From assembly GCF_022012475.1 (NCBI RefSeq), contig NZ_JAKLWS010000033.1:1-48431 (forward strand): a stretch of 48,431 bases of DNA, read 5' to 3'. The DNA comes from Rhodohalobacter sulfatireducens. Its GTDB lineage: Bacteria > Bacteroidota > Rhodothermia > Balneolales > Balneolaceae. The position numbers and the translations under genes were made by a program. The first letter of the stretch is position 1. Each line of letters begins with the position of its first letter. The notes beneath the pieces are model-generated. The model was not told where the DNA came from. It saw nothing but the letters and a program-made list of their open reading frames with translations, and did no database searches. Below are positions 26,924 to 36,011 of this stretch, piece by piece.

Positions 26924-28162
26924 TCATTTAAAGTCGGTACTCGCACCCGGTTCCTGTGGTACTTGATAGTAACCGTCCTTAAGACGTGCAGGAAATTTGT
27001 AATAACTTTTTAAATGTGGAATATACTCTAAAAATAGTGAATCGTGACCTAAAGATATTTGATTAAAAAGTACCAGATGCTGATGGATTTGGCCCATATC
27101 ACCTACATGGGGGACCATTGGGATATTAAACTTCTTCGACATCAAACTAATCGTTATAAATTCTGAAATACCCCCCACCCTCACTGCATCAGCTTGATTA
27201 AAACTCATAGATCCCGACTGTAAATAATTTTTAAAGATGACCCGGTTGGGAATATGTTCTCCCATCGCCAATTTCAAAGGATCAATTGCCTCAGCTAACT
27301 TCACATGAGCGTAAATATCGTCCGGATGAGTGGGTTCTTCAACCCAGTAGGGTTTAATTCCATTGAGTCTCTGACAAAATTCAACTGCTTGCGTAAATGA
27401 CCAACGCTGATTGGCATCCAGCATGATCTGTGCTGATTCACCCGCTGTTTCACGAACTAAATGTGCTCGTTTTACATCCCGTTGCTGATCTTCAGATCCC
27501 ACCTTTAGCTTAAATGCTGTGAATCCCTGGTCAACCGATTCTTTAACTTTATCCTCTATTCTGGCATTGCTATAGTTAAACCAACCGGCGGATGTATCGT
27601 AACCACGATAACCGGTTTTCAAAATCTTATCGATGGAACGGCTACTGAGTTTATTACTCGCAATAATATCAATAACATCGTTGCTAGTAATCACCTCTTC
27701 GACATAAGATAAATCCAATACATTTAAAACCTCTTCAGGGGAAAGATCAATCAGCAGCTTCCAAAGAGGAACACCTCTGGATTTGGCCCATAAATCAAAG
27801 CAGGCATTCGTTACTGAAGCCAAAGCAAGGTGAATGATTCCTTTATGAGGTCCCAGCCATCTCAGGTTTGGAGCATTTGACATCTGCCGAAAAATATTTC
27901 CGAAGTCAGACATCAACTCTTCAATCTCTTTTCCCTCTATGAATGTTTTAAGGTATTCAATCGCCTGGCAAACTAACTCGTTACCGGTTCCAAGGGTCAT
28001 TGCAAAACCTGTACCGGTTATACTGTCCTCTGTAGTTAAATAGCATACCGCATATGCATATTGAGGTTTTTTATTTACAGCATCCGATCCATCCCCATTC
28101 TTTAAATCAAACCGGATATCATCGGTCAGACACTCTTTTATGACTGCTGGGCTATGCTTCAT
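26924..28162 (-). CDS. fucD: L-fuconate dehydratase (enolase superfamily)
   Basis: The protein has 412 residues. It starts with the family pattern CLTDDIRF and DGSDAVNKKPQYAYAV. The catalytic residues of the mandelate-racemase-like barrel are all in place: Lys218-x-Lys220 (FKLKVG), metal ligands Asp249 (LDANQRW), Glu275 (VEEPTHPDD) and Glu302 (GEHIPNR), and base His352 (VPHVGDMG). These numbers are within one residue of the characterised Xanthomonas enzyme as I recall it. The enzyme dehydrates L-fuconate to 2-keto-3-deoxy-L-fuconate in the oxidative fucose pathway. It lies 56 bp after the symporter gene on the same strand, strongly supporting a fucose-using operon. Confidence 0.92.
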   Translation of the reverse strand: MKHSPAVIKECLTDDIRFDLKNGDGSDAVNKKPQYAYAVCYLTTEDSITGTGFAMTLGTGNELVCQAIEYLKTFIEGKEIEELMSDFGNIFRQMSNAPNLRWLGPHKGIIHLALASVTNACFDLWAKSRGVPLWKLLIDLSPEEVLNVLDLSYVEEVITSNDVIDIIASNKLSSRSIDKILKTGYRGYDTSAGWFNYSNARIEDKVKESVDQGFTAFKLKVGSEDQQRDVKRAHLVRETAGESAQIMLDANQRWSFTQAVEFCQRLNGIKPYWVEEPTHPDDIYAHVKLAEAIDPLKLAMGEHIPNRVIFKNYLQSGSMSFNQADAVRVGGISEFITISLMSKKFNIPMVPHVGDMGQIHQHLVLFNQISLGHDSLFLEYIPHLKSYYKFPARLKDGYYQVPQEPGASTDFK

Positions 28163-28218
28163 TGTTTCAATATCTTACTTTTAAATAATTTAAAATAATC
28201 GATTTGAGACTTTCAATC

Positions 28219-29832
28219 TTAACTAAATGATCCATACAGAATGGCCATGATTACAATTAGCAGAATTGAAAGTATCATCGAATCTTTACTTTCTTTTCGT
28301 CTATAATCCTTTAAAAATGCCGCAGGGGAATCCAGTGTGTAATCTTGGATTTTTTCATAGTCCGGTTCTTTTGTCAGTAAACTGGTACCCACAAATATTG
28401 CCGAGCACGCTACAAATAACCACCAGGCCTGCATCATAAACGAGATTCCAAGACCTTCTGTAATTAGTTTAGTATCCCCGATGATTGGAAAATCAATCAG
28501 AAAAGCAATTAAGCCTAAAACAAATCCTCCTGCAAAAGTAGCTATCGCAGCAGGGTTGTTACCTCTTTTCCAAAACACTCCCCATATAAATACAGCCGAT
28601 ATGGGGGGTGATATCACCGTTAGAAGTATATTAATTGCTTCAAATATACTATCGAACTTTGCGATAATGGGTGACCATAAAATGGCAATAACCATCACAA
28701 CCACGGCTGTGATTCGTCCGATTAATACCTGTTTTCTATCACTAATATCCGGTTTGATAGTTTTGAATATATCGATAGATACGAGGGTCCCGGCACTGTT
28801 CAAAGCAGCAGCTATTGTACTCATCAAAGCAGCAAGCAGAGCAGCAGACATAAGTCCGATCAATCCAACCGGCATCAGTTCTGTAATCAAGACTAACAGT
28901 GTATCATCAGCCTCCACAATCAGATCGCTAAACAATACATAGCCTAATACACCCGGTAAAACCATGATAAAGACCGGCAAGATTTTTAAGAATCCTGCAA
29001 AAATAGGTCCAACTTTCGCATCTTTTAACGTCTCTGCTCCCAATACTCGCTGAACGATGGTTTGGTCTGCACACCAGTACCATATTCCCAATACAGGATA
29101 ACCAAGCAAAATTGCCTGCCAGCTTAATCCTGAGGAATTATTTGCCGTCGGTATGATACTTAACTGCTCCGGCTTAACAGCCTCTTTCAATTCCGTCCAG
29201 TTAGTAATCCCCTGATCCGGCAGTGCCATAATTCCCAAAATTGTTAACATCAACGAGCCGGTAATGAGAATAACAGTTTGAATTGTCTCTGTAATAACAA
29301 CGGATTCAAGTCCACCAATAACTGTATAAATAGCAGTTACCCCGGAGATTAAGAATATGGATACATAAATATTAATTCCGAACAAATTCTCAAAAACCAC
29401 GGCTCCTGCATAGAGACTTACACCGATATGGATAAAAAGAGCGCCTAAAATTCCAAGACATGCAAGGCACATCCTTGCGAATCGCCCATATCGCTTTTCG
29501 AGGAATTCAGGAAGCGTGGAGATTTTATTTTTGAAGTAAAAGGGTGAGAAGACCAGGGCGAGCAAAATCAACACAAATACGGCCATCCATTCGTAATTTC
29601 CCCAAACCAGACCGTCATTATATCCTGAAGCTGCCAAACCCACTAAGTGTACGGTAGAGATGTTTGAGGCAAATAAAGCCGCCCCGATCGCCGGCCATTT
29701 TAAGGAATGCCCAGCAAGGAAATAGCCCTCTGCATTCATTTTCTTTTTACGGACAATCCACAAACCAACTCCAAGGATGGCTGCCAGGTAGATAACGATT
29801 ACCGCGATATCTATACCAGAGATAGTACTCAC
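28219..29832 (-). CDS. sodium/sugar symporter, SSS (SLC5) family
   Basis: The protein has 537 residues and about fourteen transmembrane helices. SglT-type motifs are present: ISTVHLVGLAASGYNDGLVW in an early helix, ITETIQTVILITGSLML, and WYWCADQTIVQRVLGA, the sugar-symporter signature. It is expected to import a monosaccharide, most likely L-fucose or a related deoxy sugar, with sodium across the inner membrane. It leads the operon that continues with fucD. Copy C of the 39-bp element lies about 100 bp upstream of its start (29933-29971), linking it to the SusC control region. Confidence 0.9.
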   Translation of the reverse strand: MSTISGIDIAVIVIYLAAILGVGLWIVRKKKMNAEGYFLAGHSLKWPAIGAALFASNISTVHLVGLAASGYNDGLVWGNYEWMAVFVLILLALVFSPFYFKNKISTLPEFLEKRYGRFARMCLACLGILGALFIHIGVSLYAGAVVFENLFGINIYVSIFLISGVTAIYTVIGGLESVVITETIQTVILITGSLMLTILGIMALPDQGITNWTELKEAVKPEQLSIIPTANNSSGLSWQAILLGYPVLGIWYWCADQTIVQRVLGAETLKDAKVGPIFAGFLKILPVFIMVLPGVLGYVLFSDLIVEADDTLLVLITELMPVGLIGLMSAALLAALMSTIAAALNSAGTLVSIDIFKTIKPDISDRKQVLIGRITAVVVMVIAILWSPIIAKFDSIFEAINILLTVISPPISAVFIWGVFWKRGNNPAAIATFAGGFVLGLIAFLIDFPIIGDTKLITEGLGISFMMQAWWLFVACSAIFVGTSLLTKEPDYEKIQDYTLDSPAAFLKDYRRKESKDSMILSILLIVIMAILYGSFS

Positions 29833-29932
29833 TTATGATTAATTACTAAAAAATTTTTAGGGTGCATTATTGCAAAGTGGTCTTCCAATTAATAAGAAAT
29901 CAATCTTAAATATAATGGCACAGATAAATTTG

Positions 29933-29971
29933 TCTACCATTTCATGGACTATTATTAACACTCATTTTGCC
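29933..29971. promoter_or_regulatory. 39-bp conserved element, copy C (upstream of the symporter)
   Basis: It has the same 39-base length as copies A and B: TCTACCA at the left and ACACTCATTTTGC at the right end, with a weaker middle that still contains an inverted CCAT-TTC-ATGG. By direct count 24 of 39 positions equal copy B. It sits at the same relative orientation and similar distance from its gene as copy B does from SusC. Confidence 0.5.
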
Positions 29972-30046
29972 TCATAGATTTTTAAACACTAGAGTGCAGG
30001 GTTTTAAACCCTTGGTTGGAATCAATAAACCCCCTGTGTTATTTTT

Positions 30047-30289
30047 TCATATTTTCGAATTCTTAGTAGTCTGCAGATATTTTAAAGGAGCAACTCCCGT
30101 CAAAGAGACAATGCCTTCTGGCATCCGACCGGAGAAGACGATATAGCCGATTCGATCGATCCCTGAGTCCTCAAAAACGAACAAATAATCGTTACTACAG
30201 ATGGCCAGCAGATACAGTTGAGCCGCATCGCCTTTTATCACGCCAGCCAGTATATATAAATACATATTCATTCCGGCCAACATCGACAT
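30047..30289 (-). CDS. short hypothetical ORF, doubtful
   Basis: This 80-codon frame on the minus strand has a protein-like end (YLFVFEDSGIDRIGYIVFSG followed by RMPEGIVSLTGVAPLKYLQ). I do not recognise the family. It has no operon partner. It lies in a 1.15-kb gap that looks like degraded sequence. It may be the C-terminal relic of a larger gene rather than a functional small protein. Confidence 0.25.
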   Translation of the reverse strand: MSMLAGMNMYLYILAGVIKGDAAQLYLLAICSNDYLFVFEDSGIDRIGYIVFSGRMPEGIVSLTGVAPLKYLQTTKNSKI

Positions 30290-30987
30290 GAATATTCAAT
30301 TAATTAGAAATTTTGGCGATGGCTATATGCCAAATATTTTAAAAAATGCACTCATTCAGTACTGTTAACCCGCTATACCCGCATAAAATTTGTAAAACAT
30401 CACTTAAAGTCTCTAAAAATCCGATTTCAATAAATCCGAATTTGCGACAATACTGTGATCTAATATTTAAAATGATGATCAGGTTTTGCAGCATAAACTA
30501 TGTTTGAGTCCCATAGTTGGTTGTGCTCTTGACTGTCGCCCCTGTAACTGTTGTTTCTATAGAGTTCTTCCTAATCAACTCATGATTTCTAATTGAATAG
30601 ATTTGCCCAAAATTATTCAGAATTTCCATACAGCTATTCCACTACCCTTTTAATAAGAATCAATCAATTCTACCAGTAAACCGGTAAATCATTTCTTATT
30701 CCTGATCTATTCGGAAGCGTTCGCGCGGCATCTGCTTGTTGAATATCGTTAAAATGTGCCAGTCAATCCCGGGTACATAAAGAATGGAGCACATTTGGAA
30801 AGATGCTTTGGTTTGAATGAATGGGCCGTCAAGACTTTACCAAAACCAACACTCACTTTTAAAGCAATTGATAAACCTTATTAGGAACAATCTGTGTAGT
30901 TAAAAAATTAGCGGAGGCCTTACAGGTTCAATAGTTGACCAAAGCCAGCCCTTTCGAACTTTTTCTTTGTAACTACACATATGAAGC
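30290..30987. other. gene-poor stretch with a possible coding relic at 30753-30884
   Basis: There is no full gene. On the plus strand a stop-bounded frame at 30753-30884 (43 codons, no ATG start) reads GYIKNGAHLERCFGLNEWAV with KTLPKPTLTF. It looks like a protein tail but I cannot assign it. With the orphan frame at 30047, this suggests an old insertion or deletion scar between the glycan locus and the SET/polyamine genes. No terminator was identified. Confidence 0.3.
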
Positions 30988-32439
30988 TTATTCGCTTCCT
31001 ATAAAAAACTCTAAACCAGATGCCAAAAAGTCCATTTCCTTTGGGTATTGATAGTTTGTTTGACTGCCACCCTCTGTCTTATTAACATCAATCAGAAAGA
31101 GCTTTCCATCCGCTTCAACGTAATCAAAACGGCCATAATCAATATTAAGATCTTCTCTCCACTGTCTTACTTCATCCGGAATTGGAGTTTCTTTATCCGA
31201 AACAGCATTTCCGAATTTTACGATTGGACTAGTCGAAGCTAACCGACCTGCGATTTCTTTATCTCCAAAAAAAACACAATAATTTGTATAAAATAATCCA
31301 TCTTCAGAATTAGCGATAAAGCGTTCGACAACCAGGTTTTTGTTTTCCCAGACACTGTCTGGAACATCTGATATATCTTCAAGGATGGGGTATTCCAAAG
31401 GATTCAGGGTCTCAACTGTATCCCATTTGCGAAAGATGTTTCTGCTCTTCACCCATTTAATAGCTTTGCCAATACGTGTACGTTTTATTATAGAATTCAA
31501 AGTGGAAGAAAGATAGCCGGTCAAGTCTTCACGGTTCAAATATTCATACTCGGCAAGACCCCCATAATTTGCATCTGTTTTGATGATTACGGGCCCTGAA
31601 TAATCGGTGCTTTTTGAAAGTATCAACTCGCTGAATCTTCGTCTCGAAATATCCAGAATTTGCCCATTGATTACCAAAGGGTATTTCTGGATGAGTCCAA
31701 TGTATTCCTTTGGCATTATGGTAAGGTCGATACTAAGAATTACAACATCGGCTTCGGGCATATCATCCGGCCCAATATGGTAAATAACTCGGTGGCCGGC
31801 ATCTCTCCAGCGCAAAGCATAATGATCAACGGAATATTTCATCGGTTTAGACTCTCTATGGCGAAGAATCAATATTGTTTTTCTATCGGGAAGTGGAGTA
31901 CTACCCTTATAAACTTGCTGATTTGAGTGTTCAGCATTCATATTTCCAGCACGTTCAATAGCGCTCAGAACGTGCGTTGGCAAGTTCAATCCATACTGCT
32001 CCTGCCATTCAGGGGCAAGATAGTCACGGTTTGTTATGATTTTCCGGCAACAAGGGGCTCCACAATTACATTTCATCTCAAGAGCAATATCGATATCACA
32101 GGTAGAGTAATCGTATGTTATTTCTTCATCGGGGTGGATATCACGCAGAGCTACAAGAGAATAACTGCCACCCCACCACGTATTCGGATCACACGAGTGA
32201 TTCGCTTCTCGTGAGATATCATCCGGTTCCGGCAAAGAAAAGCGATCAACACCACATTGAAAACCATATTGGTCAAAAGCTTTACGGCGTTTATTATCGA
32301 ATGCCTCAATCTCTTTCCATGAATAGGTTGGCACATCCAATTGCCAAACCATCTCTCCTTTTGAAATCAATTGGTTTGTAAAGAGTCCATTCCCGTGAAT
32401 GGTTCCTTTTTTCCTTATTTCGATTGCCGGATGCAACAT
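30988..32439 (-). CDS. SET-domain / ATP-grasp fusion protein
   Basis: The protein has 483 residues and no signal peptide. The N-terminal SET domain (about 1-135) has GNGLF (17-20), the core ANHSCDPNT (79-87), EEITYDYS (105-112) and a post-SET cysteine cluster CNCGAPCC (124-131). A linker follows, then an ATP-grasp-like domain (about 188-480) with IIKTDANYGG (Lys287), the hinge VVERF (Glu372), RFDYVE (438-442) and DVNKTEGG (Asp451, Asn453) as likely ATP/Mg ligands. It should methylate a protein or amine with AdoMet and ligate a carboxylate to an amine using ATP. A strong GGAAAGGAGGG site precedes the ATG. It starts 24 bp after the SET-SpeD-SpeE gene. The substrate is unknown. Confidence 0.8.
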   Translation of the reverse strand: MLHPAIEIRKKGTIHGNGLFTNQLISKGEMVWQLDVPTYSWKEIEAFDNKRRKAFDQYGFQCGVDRFSLPEPDDISREANHSCDPNTWWGGSYSLVALRDIHPDEEITYDYSTCDIDIALEMKCNCGAPCCRKIITNRDYLAPEWQEQYGLNLPTHVLSAIERAGNMNAEHSNQQVYKGSTPLPDRKTILILRHRESKPMKYSVDHYALRWRDAGHRVIYHIGPDDMPEADVVILSIDLTIMPKEYIGLIQKYPLVINGQILDISRRRFSELILSKSTDYSGPVIIKTDANYGGLAEYEYLNREDLTGYLSSTLNSIIKRTRIGKAIKWVKSRNIFRKWDTVETLNPLEYPILEDISDVPDSVWENKNLVVERFIANSEDGLFYTNYCVFFGDKEIAGRLASTSPIVKFGNAVSDKETPIPDEVRQWREDLNIDYGRFDYVEADGKLFLIDVNKTEGGSQTNYQYPKEMDFLASGLEFFIGSE

Positions 32440-32463
32440 AAGGGACCCTCCTTTCCTGAATTT

Positions 32464-34317
32464 TTACTGCAACTGTTTTGGAAGAACCTGGCTTGCGTGA
32501 TGGATAGCAGGAGACCAGTGCTTTGTACGAATAGCACGCCGATCCCGGAGTACTTTAAGAGTATCGGAATCGGGGCCTGACGGATTCAAATTTTTGGATG
32601 CAACCATGAATATGTACTCGCCGCAATGGTAACTGGGCATCGTAAGTCTAAATCCACTTGTGTATCCCAAATGGGCGCCAATTCGATCCCTCGTTTGCTG
32701 AATAAATTCCACATCCAGTATTGAACCCACCTGGATGGAGGAGATGCCATCACTTTTCAAGGTACGGGAAACAGTTTCATAAAAATCTTCTTCAAAAAGT
32801 ACCTCCGAAGGCCCAATGGCATCATTGCAGTCAATAATGGCTACATCAAATGTATCCTCATACTCTTTGAGCGCTTCACTTGCATCCTCGAAAAGCAGGG
32901 TAACCCGTGGATCTTCGAATGAGCCATTACTCAGGCTAGGGAGATATTTTGCGGCTGCACGAACAAACTGTTCATCAATATCAATCATCACGACTTCTTT
33001 CGGGTTGTGTTTGAGAACTTCACGCAGGGTACCGCCGTCTCCTCCTCCCACAATACAAACTCTTTTTGGCTCGGCATGGGCAAACATAGGTGGATGCACA
33101 AGCATCTCATGGTAGATGTGTTCATCGAAAGTTGAAAGCTGCACAATTCCGTCCAGAACGAGAACGCGCCCGTACACCGGATTGTCAAAAATCAGGCATT
33201 CCTGATACGGTGTACTCTCTTTGAAAATGAGTTCAGTGATATGGAAACCATGATTGATATGCCCATGCCGTCTCCCGGGAACGGTGCCCTCCACAAAGCT
33301 TTCTCTGTCTACTGACAGACCGGAGCGGAGCAATGGCTTATCAGGTGCTGCCGTGATTGAATGTGGAGAGTCAATCCCTCCACGCGCCAGTTTTACAATC
33401 TCTGTGTGTCCGGGTGATAGTGCCTTAACCAAGGTTTCATGTGCTTTCATCGGATAACTATTCCCACATGTGTAAATATCCACACCTGCGTATCCATGTG
33501 AAGGCCACGTGTGAATGGAAATATGGGATTCAGCAAGAAGGGCGATCGCAGTTACTCCCTGGTGTTCAAACGGGTAGGATTCTATAGAAATAATCTTTGC
33601 GTTGGCAGCTTCTGCTCCGTCAATCAAGAGCTGTGTTAGCTGCTTCTCGTCATTCAAAATGTTTGCATCGCAACTCCAGTAATCAATTACGATATGCTGT
33701 CCTCTTGGGTTCATGTCCACGTTTCCTCTTGGTTTCGTTCGTTTATATCTCTCCTGCACAAAAGGAGATGCTTGAAATATCAATTTTTCCTGATACTCGT
33801 CTTCCAAACTGCTAAAGCCACGTATCATACCACGACATGAATCGGCACCGCACTGACACTCAAACGGGGCCCTGTAATTATAGTGCTCCATATCATAATC
33901 GTATGTCAGCTCTTCCCCCTCCGCAATATCCCTTATTGCAATTGTATCGGCAGAGTTGAGCTTAGCTTGATCCAAAAAATTCCAGCGGTCATGTGTGTTC
34001 GGTTCACAAGAATGGTTCATAAAACACCACGGGATTTCAAGTGTATCAGGCACACAACTCGCACTGGCCGGAACGGCAGATATGGCTCTGAAAATTCGTT
34101 TCCTCTCCTCTGTTCCCTCAAGGATAACATCAACAAAATTAGCATCACCAACATAGATGAGAGAAGAAAAGTCTGTAAGAGACAAGATCTCACCCCGAAG
34201 TATTGGTCGATTTGCAACAAGATGCCAGTTATTCTGATCCTCAGTTACAATGCGATACAGAGAAGTCTGTTTTGCAGTCACAATTGTACGAGTCTGGTCA
34301 ATTTGGCTACAATACAT
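32464..34317 (-). CDS. SET domain - S-adenosylmethionine decarboxylase (SpeD) - spermidine synthase (SpeE) fusion
   Basis: The protein has 617 residues and is cytoplasmic. The SET domain (about 15-170) has MNHSCEPNT (100-108), EELTYDYD (135-142) and post-SET cysteines 154, 156 and 161. The SpeD domain (about 205-320) has the self-cleavage site Glu263/Ser264 in AESHISIHTWP, giving a pyruvoyl group, plus His269 and Cys284 (YTCG). The SpeE domain (about 335-575) has VGGGDGGTLREV (423-434), MIDID (444-448) and DCNDAIGP (496-503). All three catalytic sets look intact. The chain could decarboxylate AdoMet, transfer aminopropyl to putrescine or another amine, and methylate a lysine. A short GAGGG site precedes the ATG. 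The downstream SET/ATP-grasp gene is 24 bp away. Confidence 0.9.
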   Translation of the reverse strand: MYCSQIDQTRTIVTAKQTSLYRIVTEDQNNWHLVANRPILRGEILSLTDFSSLIYVGDANFVDVILEGTEERKRIFRAISAVPASASCVPDTLEIPWCFMNHSCEPNTHDRWNFLDQAKLNSADTIAIRDIAEGEELTYDYDMEHYNYRAPFECQCGADSCRGMIRGFSSLEDEYQEKLIFQASPFVQERYKRTKPRGNVDMNPRGQHIVIDYWSCDANILNDEKQLTQLLIDGAEAANAKIISIESYPFEHQGVTAIALLAESHISIHTWPSHGYAGVDIYTCGNSYPMKAHETLVKALSPGHTEIVKLARGGIDSPHSITAAPDKPLLRSGLSVDRESFVEGTVPGRRHGHINHGFHITELIFKESTPYQECLIFDNPVYGRVLVLDGIVQLSTFDEHIYHEMLVHPPMFAHAEPKRVCIVGGGDGGTLREVLKHNPKEVVMIDIDEQFVRAAAKYLPSLSNGSFEDPRVTLLFEDASEALKEYEDTFDVAIIDCNDAIGPSEVLFEEDFYETVSRTLKSDGISSIQVGSILDVEFIQQTRDRIGAHLGYTSGFRLTMPSYHCGEYIFMVASKNLNPSGPDSDTLKVLRDRRAIRTKHWSPAIHHASQVLPKQLQ

Positions 34318-34889
34318 TTTCCCTCAGTCCTTTTGCCAACTATACTTTTAACATACCAATTAATAAAGTTAGTAATCTATAAATTTCACCAACTAAAAGT
34401 CGTTAGGATGATTCTCAAAATGGCAACTCTTATTTAGAGTCTACATATATTTACACTAATCCAGATTTAATAAGTACCCATAAAATCGCTATTAAAAATT
34501 GGTACTCAACCGTACCATATTGTTTGAATAATTACACCATCTCAGTAATGATTTCATAGCAGATCGTTGACTTTGCTCATCTATATAACGTATATGGAAA
34601 GCATATTTGAAGAGGTCGAAAAGTTTAATAAGGATTAAGCTTCTTGTCTTTCAAATTAAGAAAACTGAGATAAGGCTATTAATGTTTTCCATGTAGAATT
34701 ATTACGAACTGTTTCTAATTTGCTAATGTAAAATTACCAATAGAAATGAATCAGTTATACTATCTCTCGATGGATGTAAACCGATATCGGTTAGGGAAAA
34801 TCAAGAAAAAAGAGATGCCACTTCCCGAATCTATAGTCATAAGCATCGTACACCTAGACTAAAACAATGTAGCAGGTTTAAACCAGCTC
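34318..34889. promoter_or_regulatory. upstream region of the SET-SpeD-SpeE operon, with a 14-bp palindrome
   Basis: This is a 572-bp AT-rich gap. A perfect palindrome AACCGATATCGGTT lies at 34779-34792, about 460 bp upstream of the fusion gene and about 90 bp past the end of the sialidase gene. It could be an operator, but its distance from both starts is large. No gene remnant was recognised. Confidence 0.35.
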
Positions 34890-36011
34890 TTACTCCTGTA
34901 ATAATTCTCGCCAGTCACGTCCTTTCGTGACCCATGCCAGGTTAAACCGTGCAATGTTTCCTCCGCCGTCTCCCTCATAAAAAAGGTAAATTTGCCCCTC
35001 GGATGCGGTATTTTCACGTCCTGTGGCCATGGATGAGTAAGCAAATGAGCTCTCCACCACGACCCGCTTTACCGGCCATGTTTCTCCGCCGTCGAAACTG
35101 GCCCAGACCACTCCATTTTTTCGGCCGCTGTCTGATTCGATATTGCTGTAAAGGAGAATATCGTGACCCTCCACCGGTAGTCGTACCAATCCCGCCATAA
35201 GACCATAGTCTGAACTTTGATCTCCATCAGGTAATTCTTTACTTACAGAAAGATCTTCCCACGTCTCTCCGCCATCATCACTCCAGGCGATATGCCGCAT
35301 ACGCGGATTGAAACGATCATCAGAATAGTGGCGACGTGAGTTATAATAAATTCGGCCGTCTGAAAGCTCCACCAATGCAGCTTCGCCGGTACCGTTAACC
35401 GGAAATGGAGAACTGGTATGCCACGTTTTCCCGCCGTCATCGCTGAAGATCGCATTTGTATAGTGAGTTGACCAATGCTCCCGATCATTCGATTCCCCAT
35501 AAAAACGAGATGGACGGATCAGACGGCCTTGATGAGCCCCGGACCGTAGCGTAATGCCATGTTCATTCATGTGCATGGAGGGAATATTGCCATTATCATC
35601 CGGATGAATGACGATCTCTTCCGGCTCCCAGGTGCGTCCCTGGTCCGTACTCCGGTACATTGTTAATGGTGAAGGTGGATGGCCCTCTTCAACAAAGGCT
35701 AAAATATCGCCTGATTGTTCATCAACAACGGTTCCTCCTCCCTGGAATCCCGGCTCTGCTATCACATTTATCTCTCCCCAGGTTTTCCCGCCATCCTCAC
35801 TTCGGCGAACCTGGTAACGAGTACTTCCCCAGGTTGCGATGAGAGTGCCGTCTTTTGCCACTACAATATTAGGGAATCGTTCATCTTCAAAAAGTTGGAG
35901 CACTTCAAAATGTTCCTCTCGATCCCCCAAAAAGGGATTCTCGGCAGGCTGACTGCAAGAGATGAAGTAAAGTAGTATCAGTAATACCAAGAGAGAGTGT
36001 TTGTTTTGCAT
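34890..36011 (-). CDS. sialidase-like lipoprotein with Asp-box repeats
   Basis: The protein has 373 residues with a lipoprotein signal (YFISC, Cys19). It contains five Asp-box motifs of the S-x-D-x-G-x-T-W type: SEDGGKTW (71-78), STDQGRTW (121-128), SDDGGKTW (190-197), SDDGGETW (244-251) and SFDGGETW (about 305-312). This is the six-bladed propeller of exo-alpha-sialidases (GH33-like) and related glycoside hydrolases. An FPNIVVAKDGTLIATW segment after the N-terminus is typical. The sugar removed is not certain; many such proteins in marine bacteria do not act on sialic acid. It is transcribed alone. Confidence 0.8.
   Translation of the reverse strand: MQNKHSLLVLLILLYFISCSQPAENPFLGDREEHFEVLQLFEDERFPNIVVAKDGTLIATWGSTRYQVRRSEDGGKTWGEINVIAEPGFQGGGTVVDEQSGDILAFVEEGHPPSPLTMYRSTDQGRTWEPEEIVIHPDDNGNIPSMHMNEHGITLRSGAHQGRLIRPSRFYGESNDREHWSTHYTNAIFSDDGGKTWHTSSPFPVNGTGEAALVELSDGRIYYNSRRHYSDDRFNPRMRHIAWSDDGGETWEDLSVSKELPDGDQSSDYGLMAGLVRLPVEGHDILLYSNIESDSGRKNGVVWASFDGGETWPVKRVVVESSFAYSSMATGRENTASEGQIYLFYEGDGGGNIARFNLAWVTKGRDWRELLQE

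Noticed and set aside
28481-28942. 153-codon plus-strand frame inside the symporter
   Set aside because: It is antisense to a membrane transporter; its low-complexity hydrophobic translation is a mirror of transmembrane codons.
33883-34437. 184-codon plus-strand frame over the SET-SpeD-SpeE gene
   Set aside because: It is antisense to a fully motif-supported gene and its translation has no recognisable features.
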